DNA of 64,000 bases, from contig JBJDZM010000079.1 in the NCBI GenBank assembly GCA_051867975.1, forward strand, positions 1-64,000, in the 5' to 3' direction. This document shows, piece by piece, positions 58,701 to 64,000 of this stretch. A model generated the notes under the pieces. That model had not been told where the DNA came from and ran no database searches. It saw only the letters and a list, made by a program, of their open reading frames with translations. Position numbers and translations under genes: made by a program. Every line of letters begins with the position of its first letter. Position 1 is the first letter of the stretch. Source of the DNA: SVTX01 sp051867975. GTDB lineage: Bacteria; Bacillota; Clostridia; Oscillospirales; CAG-272.

Positions 58701-61700
58701 ACTTGTTGAGGCAGGCGTTGACGTCGTGTGCATCGACTCATCCGAGGGCTTTTCCGAGTGGCAGCAGAGAACTATCGCTTGGGTGAGAGAAAAATACGGC
58801 GACAGTGTTAAGATCGGAGCGGGAAACGTCGTTGATGCGGCTGGATTCAGGTTTCTTGCAGATTGCGGTGCCGATTTTATCAAGGTCGGTATCGGCGGAG
58901 GCTCTATCTGCATTACGCGCGAGACAAAGGGCATCGGCAGAGGTCAGGCAACCGCACTCATAGAGGTCTGCGCAGAAAGAGACAAATATTTTGAAGAAAC
59001 AGGCGTTTATGTTCCCGTTTGTTCCGACGGCGGTATCGTTTACGATCACCATATTACGCTTTCGCTCGCAATGGGCGCTGATTTCGTAATGCTCGGAAGA
59101 TATTTTGCACGTTTTGACGAGTCTCCTTCCAATAAGGTGAGCATAGGCGGAACGTATTACAAGGAATATTGGGGCGAAGGCTCGGCACGCGCGAGAAACT
59201 GGCAGAGATACGACCTCGGCGGAGATAAGAAGCTTTCTTTTGAGGAAGGCGTTGATTCTTATGTTCCTTACGCCGGAAGCCTTAAGGATAATGTTGCGAT
59301 GACGCTTGCAAAGGTAAAATCGACCATGTGCAACTGCGGCGCATTGACTATCCCCGAGCTTCAGGAGAAGGCAACGCTGACTCTCGTCTCTGCGACAAGC
59401 ATAGTCGAGGGCGGAGCGCATGATGTAATCCAGAAGGAAAAGACAACAGTTAAATAAAACACCCGAACAAAATGAAGGGGCAGAACCAATCGCCGTTAAA
59501 AAGCTTTTGACTCTGCCCCTTTAATATCAATATTCTTTTATATATTTTTTATTAAGCCCACAGGGATAAAATTCCGTGCACCGTCCTCCGCGGTATGAAC
59601 ACATGGGTTCAAGCGTTCCGATAAATTCGGGGCAGGCTTCCTCTACAAGTCTCTTTATTTCTTCCATGACTGCTCTCGTTGCAGGGTCTGCCTGCATGCA
59701 AAGACGGCGGCGTGACATGAACATAAGCTCCTGAGCATTTATATACATCATGTGTGAAACAGGTGAGTCCTGCGGAGCCTTCGTGCGGTCATATTTTTCT
59801 TGACGGTCGTTTCTCTGACTCTGTACGAAGTGAGTCACACCGATGAAGTGTCGGCAGAAATGAACCGAGACGTAGTAGGGAATATTCATTTTTATGCAGA
59901 AATTGAGCGTGCGTATCGGGCTATGCTCGCTCAGCAAGAGCTTGTGTCTCCATTCTGCCGTCGGGAGCTTAGTGCTTGTCTTGCCGACGGTGTTGAGAGT
60001 GCATAGCTTTGTGAGCATCCAATCTTCTTCCGATGGGTATTTTAAAAGTTCGACCTTGAAATCCATTTTTTATTCCGCCTTTCGCTTGATTCAACATAAA
60101 TTCAAATACGATTTTATCACATATTACACGGTAAGTCAATCAGCAAAAATGTAAATTTTTCGTTTTTTCTGCAGAAATGAAAAAAAGTGTTGACAAAATG
60201 CGGACAAGGTGGTAGAATAGAGTGCGTATGAGGGAGTAGTGACCGTTCGCTTCGGCTTCGGAACAAGTCAACATACTGGTCGGAATATGCGACCTGGCTT
60301 GTTTTAATTCGCGAGACTCATGTGTGGTTTTTGCCGTGCATGGAGTCTTTTTATTTTGTTTTGACTTCGGTATGGCGGCATACCGGATTTTTTATAAACA
60401 GAGGTAAAAAAATGTTTGACTTTTCTTTTTTCTTTGTAAGCATCTCGCTCGGAATCGGACTTGCCATGGATGCCTTTTCGGTCTCGCTTGCAAACGGACT
60501 TAACGAGCCTTGCATGAAAACTCGCAAAATGTGCGGCGTTGCGGGCATGTTTGCGTTTTTTCAGGGACTTATGCCGATGCTCGGTTGGGTGTGCGTTCAC
60601 ACGATAGTCGGGTATTTCACGTGGTTTGAGAGGTGCATACCGTGGATAGCCTTGGCGTTGCTCGGATTTATCGGCGGAAAAATGCTTTATGAGGGAATAA
60701 AGAATCGTGACGGCGAGGTCGAATGTGCGAATCTGACCTTTAAAGCACTGATAGTGCAGGGAATTGCAACGTCAATAGACGCGCTCTCGGTCGGATTTAC
60801 GATTGCCGAATACGAGTGGTTTGCCGCTCTTGTCTCTGCTGTGATAATTGCGCTTGTGACCTTTATCATATGTATGTTCGGACTGCTTATAGGCAAAAAA
60901 GTCGGAACGAAGCTCGCAGGAAGAGCGGGAATCTTGGGCGGTGTGATACTCATTTGCATCGGTCTTGAGATATTTATCACAAGTTTCCTCTGATTTTTGA
61001 TAAAGTTTACAAACTGTTCATAAAAACGCTTGACAAACCATATATAATATGGTATAATCACATTTCGGTACGGTTTAGATGCAAAACCGTCTCTCTACCG
61101 CGTAAAAAAGACAAAGCGCGGTCGAATAAAGTCCATAGGGAGGTATAAAAAATGGAAAACGTATTCAATACTTATGAAACTCTGTTCATCACCGACGTAT
61201 CTAACGGTGAGGAGGCAACAGCGGCAACTGTTGAGAAATTCACAAGCTTGATAGGTTCCAACGGCGAGATCATTTCGGTAAATAAGTGGGGCAAGCGTCG
61301 TCTTGCATATCCCATCAACGATATGCCCGAGGGTTACTACACCGTTGTAACACACAAGTGCGCTCCTGATTTCCCCGCAGAGCTTGACCGTCTTTTCAAT
61401 ATCGACGAGTCTGTCATGCGTTCCATGACAGTAAAGCTCGAGCATGAGCCCGTAGCAGCACCTGTCGTTGAGGAGCCTGTTGCAGAAGCAGTTGAAGAGA
61501 CAGCAGTTGTTGAAGAAGCAACAAACGACGCCGAGTAATTCGATTGGAGAATAAGCATGGCTAATTTTAACTTTAACAAGGTCATTCTTGGCGGTAGACT
61601 TACGGCAGACCCCGAGCTTAAGCAGACACAGAGCGGCATCGCTGTTGTTTCCTTCAGTATCGCGGTAAACCGCCGTTATTCCAAGAACGCAACACAGCAG

Positions 61701-64000
61701 AGCGAGACCGATTTCTTCAACGTAACCGCATGGAGACAGACCGCTGAGTTTGTATCGCGTTACTTCAAGAAGGGTTCATCGATTTGTGTTGTCGGAACTA
61801 TTCAGAACAGCACTTGGACTGACCAGCAGAATGTTAAGCATTACAGAACCGACATCGTAGCAGATGAGGTTATGTTTGTAGACAGCCGTTCAGAGTCCTC
61901 AAACGGAGCAGACGATGCCTTTGCGGCACCTGCGTTTGCGACACCCGTAGGCAATGCGCCTAAGTTTGAGGAGATCAAGACCGACGACGATCTTCCTTTC
62001 TGATAAGGGACGCCGTCAAGAAAATTTAATTTGGAGGATTTCATAAGATGGATAGAACAGAGAACACTCGTCCTGCACGCCCTGCTATGCGTGCAAAGAG
62101 AAAAAAGGTATGTATCTTCTGCGCTGATAAGGTTTCCTTTATCGATTACAAGGATTCTGCAAAGCTTCGCAAGTTCATCAGCGAGCGCGGCAAAATTCTT
62201 CCCAGAAGAGTATCGGGCGCATGTGCAGAACACCAGAGAGAGCTTAACACAGCAATTAAGCGCGCTCGCCAGGTTGCACTTCTTCCTTACATTACCGACT
62301 GATTTAAAGTCAAATAAGAGACCGCCGAGATTTTCGGCGGTTTTTTGCGTTCGGGTGAGGTTTTACTCTGATAAGCTGTATTCTCTCCGTACAGACATAT
62401 CTTTGCCGAACATAAAAGACTTAAATTTTCTTTTATTTTTTAATAAAAAGAAAAAAACTATTGCAAAGTCGGGGAAAGTGTGTTAGAATAATACTGCCAA
62501 ACAAATTTAATAAGCAAATTATAGGGATTTTTTTCCTTTTTTGACAAGGGAGAATAATACCTTCATTTGTCGTACATATCATCTATGTGAATTTGATAAA
62601 AACGCAAATTCCGACTGGTGATGTGTACGGAAAAGTCCTTAACATTTGCTTGAAATTTGTTTGGCGACAATTCGGAGTTTGCGTTTTTTGTGCGCTGACT
62701 TCGGTTGGCGCACTTTTTTATATTTTTTGTTCATTTTATGGAGGAAATGAAAATGAAAAAAACTCTATCCCTAATCCTCGCATTGACACTGATTTGCGGT
62801 GTTTTCTCGGCGTGTGCTGAAATTCAAACACCGCAGGAAACCACAACACAAGAAAAAGTGACAAATGTCGAGGAAACGACGACCGTTGAAGAAACAACGA
62901 CTGTAGAAGAAACAACGACTGTAGAAGAAACAACGACAGAAGAAGCGACTGAACCTGTCGGCTCGGTTGGGCTTGTTTATGAGGTAAATTCCGACGGAAC
63001 GACCTGCACTATAACAGGCATCGGCACTTGCACTGATACGGATTTGGTTATACCGAGCATGATTGACGGATATAGCGTGACGAGCATAGGCGGTTGGGCA
63101 TTTAAAGATTGCGACAGCATTACGAGCGTAACAATCCCTGACAGCGTGACGAGCATAGGCGAGCAGGCGTTCGACAGTTGCACGAGCCTTACAAGCATCA
63201 CAATTCCCAACAGCGTGACGAGCATAGGCGGTTGGGCATTTGAAGATTGCGACAGCATTACGAGCATAACAATCCCCGATAGCGTGACGAGCATAGGTGG
63301 AAATGCATTCTCTGGTTGCAGTAGCCTTACGAGCATTTCTCTACCGTTTGTAGGAGCCGAGAAAGATGGTAGTTCAAATACTCGTTTTGGGTATATTGGA
63401 TATTTTTTTGGAGCCGAAAGCTACCGTGAGAACAGTAGTTATGTTCCCTCAAGTCTTAAAACAGTAGTAATCACAGGCGGAGAGAGCATAGGCGAAGATG
63501 CGTTCTATAAATGCTCCGGCATTGCGAGCGTAACAATTCCCGACAGCGTGACGAGCATAGGAGATTCTGCGTTCTATAATTGCTCAAGCCTTACGAGTAT
63601 AACAATCCCCGACAGCGTGACGAGCATAGGCATGTACGCGTTCTCTGGTTGCTCCGGTCTTACGAGCATAACTGTTGATTCTGAAAATACCGTTTATCAT
63701 TCGGCAGGTAACTGTTTGATAGAAACAGAATCAAAAACGCTTCTTGCAGGATGCCAAAACAGTGTTATACCCGATGATGGCAGCGTGACGAGCATAGGCG
63801 AGATATCGTTCTTAGATTGTTCAAACCTAACCAGTATCACAATTCCCGACAGTGTAACGAGCATTGGCAATTTTGCGTTCTGCGGTTGCTCTGGTCTTAC
63901 GAGTATAACTATACCATTTGTCGGAGCTGAGAAAAACGGCACTGAAAATACTCATTTCGGATATATTTTCGGTGCCTCAAGTTATGGTGAGAACAGCAGT

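Overview
The window looks like a chromosomal segment of an anaerobic, spore-forming member of the Clostridia (Bacillota). The sporulation genes yabP, yabQ, cwlD and a spoVB-type flippase, MecA, RqcP, a cleavable N-terminal extension on L27 with its protease Prp, and gene orders typical of Firmicutes all point that way. Almost every transcription unit has a clear SigA-type promoter (TTGACA/TTGCAA, 17 bp, TATAAT) and strong Shine-Dalgarno sites. The content is mostly core housekeeping. I see no rRNA, tRNA, CRISPR, prophage or insertion sequence.

Layout. 1-432: hairpin-rich intergenic DNA with a possible gene remnant. 433-7652: a PHP phosphatase, a DUF5662-type protein, a D,D-carboxypeptidase, pgi, an orphan P-loop protein, an Lrp regulator with an aminotransferase, and a membrane protein. 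7797-23820: one long collinear run with cdaA-cdaR (c-di-AMP), an FAD oxidoreductase, recJ, relA, dtd, hemZ, an amidohydrolase, a spoVB-like flippase, mazG, hup, rqcP, yabP, yabQ and divIC. The last part matches the Bacillus yabM-to-divIC order. 23901-30585, minus strand: pullulanase lipoprotein and MalQ (alpha-glucan use), an AEC permease with a uracil-DNA glycosylase, and mecA. 30767-37622: a DinG/XPD-type helicase with a nuclease-like N-terminus, an aminotransferase, a radical SAM protein, and a large surface protein. 37701-38960, minus strand: a degenerate SGNH protein and a small membrane protein. 39311-49523: nusB, a TsaD paralogue, xseA-xseB, ispA, a divergent PAP2 protein, tlyA, nadK, argR, recN, then argS. 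This is the classic Firmicutes cluster without folD or dxs at their usual places. 49563-55609: yebC, a flippase, rplS, a ROK-like regulator, rplU-prp-rpmA and a pseudouridine synthase. 55686-62302: cwlD, glyA-guaB, an unusual thyX, a Mn riboswitch with mntP, and rpsF-ssb-rpsR. 62461-64000: an apparently free-standing structured RNA unit, then a BspA-type leucine-rich-repeat lipoprotein that runs off the window.

The most interesting signals are in the non-coding DNA. (1) 62496-62719 has a promoter whose predicted start base is the first base of a long closing helix. It also has several internal helices, a 17-bp pairing that links an internal loop to a distal segment, and a UUCG-capped terminator. 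I do not recognise the family. (2) A repeat made of hairpins and Shine-Dalgarno sites lies directly in front of nusB and of the PAP2 gene. It carries a short conserved reading frame. (3) The ribosome-binding sites of yabP and of the carboxypeptidase gene are buried in hairpins that contain a -10 box. The yabP case also fits a SigE-type promoter. (4) A second hairpin repeat family occurs at the window start and before the flippase at 50482.

All function calls rest on sequence motifs and gene order read by eye. No database or folding program was run.
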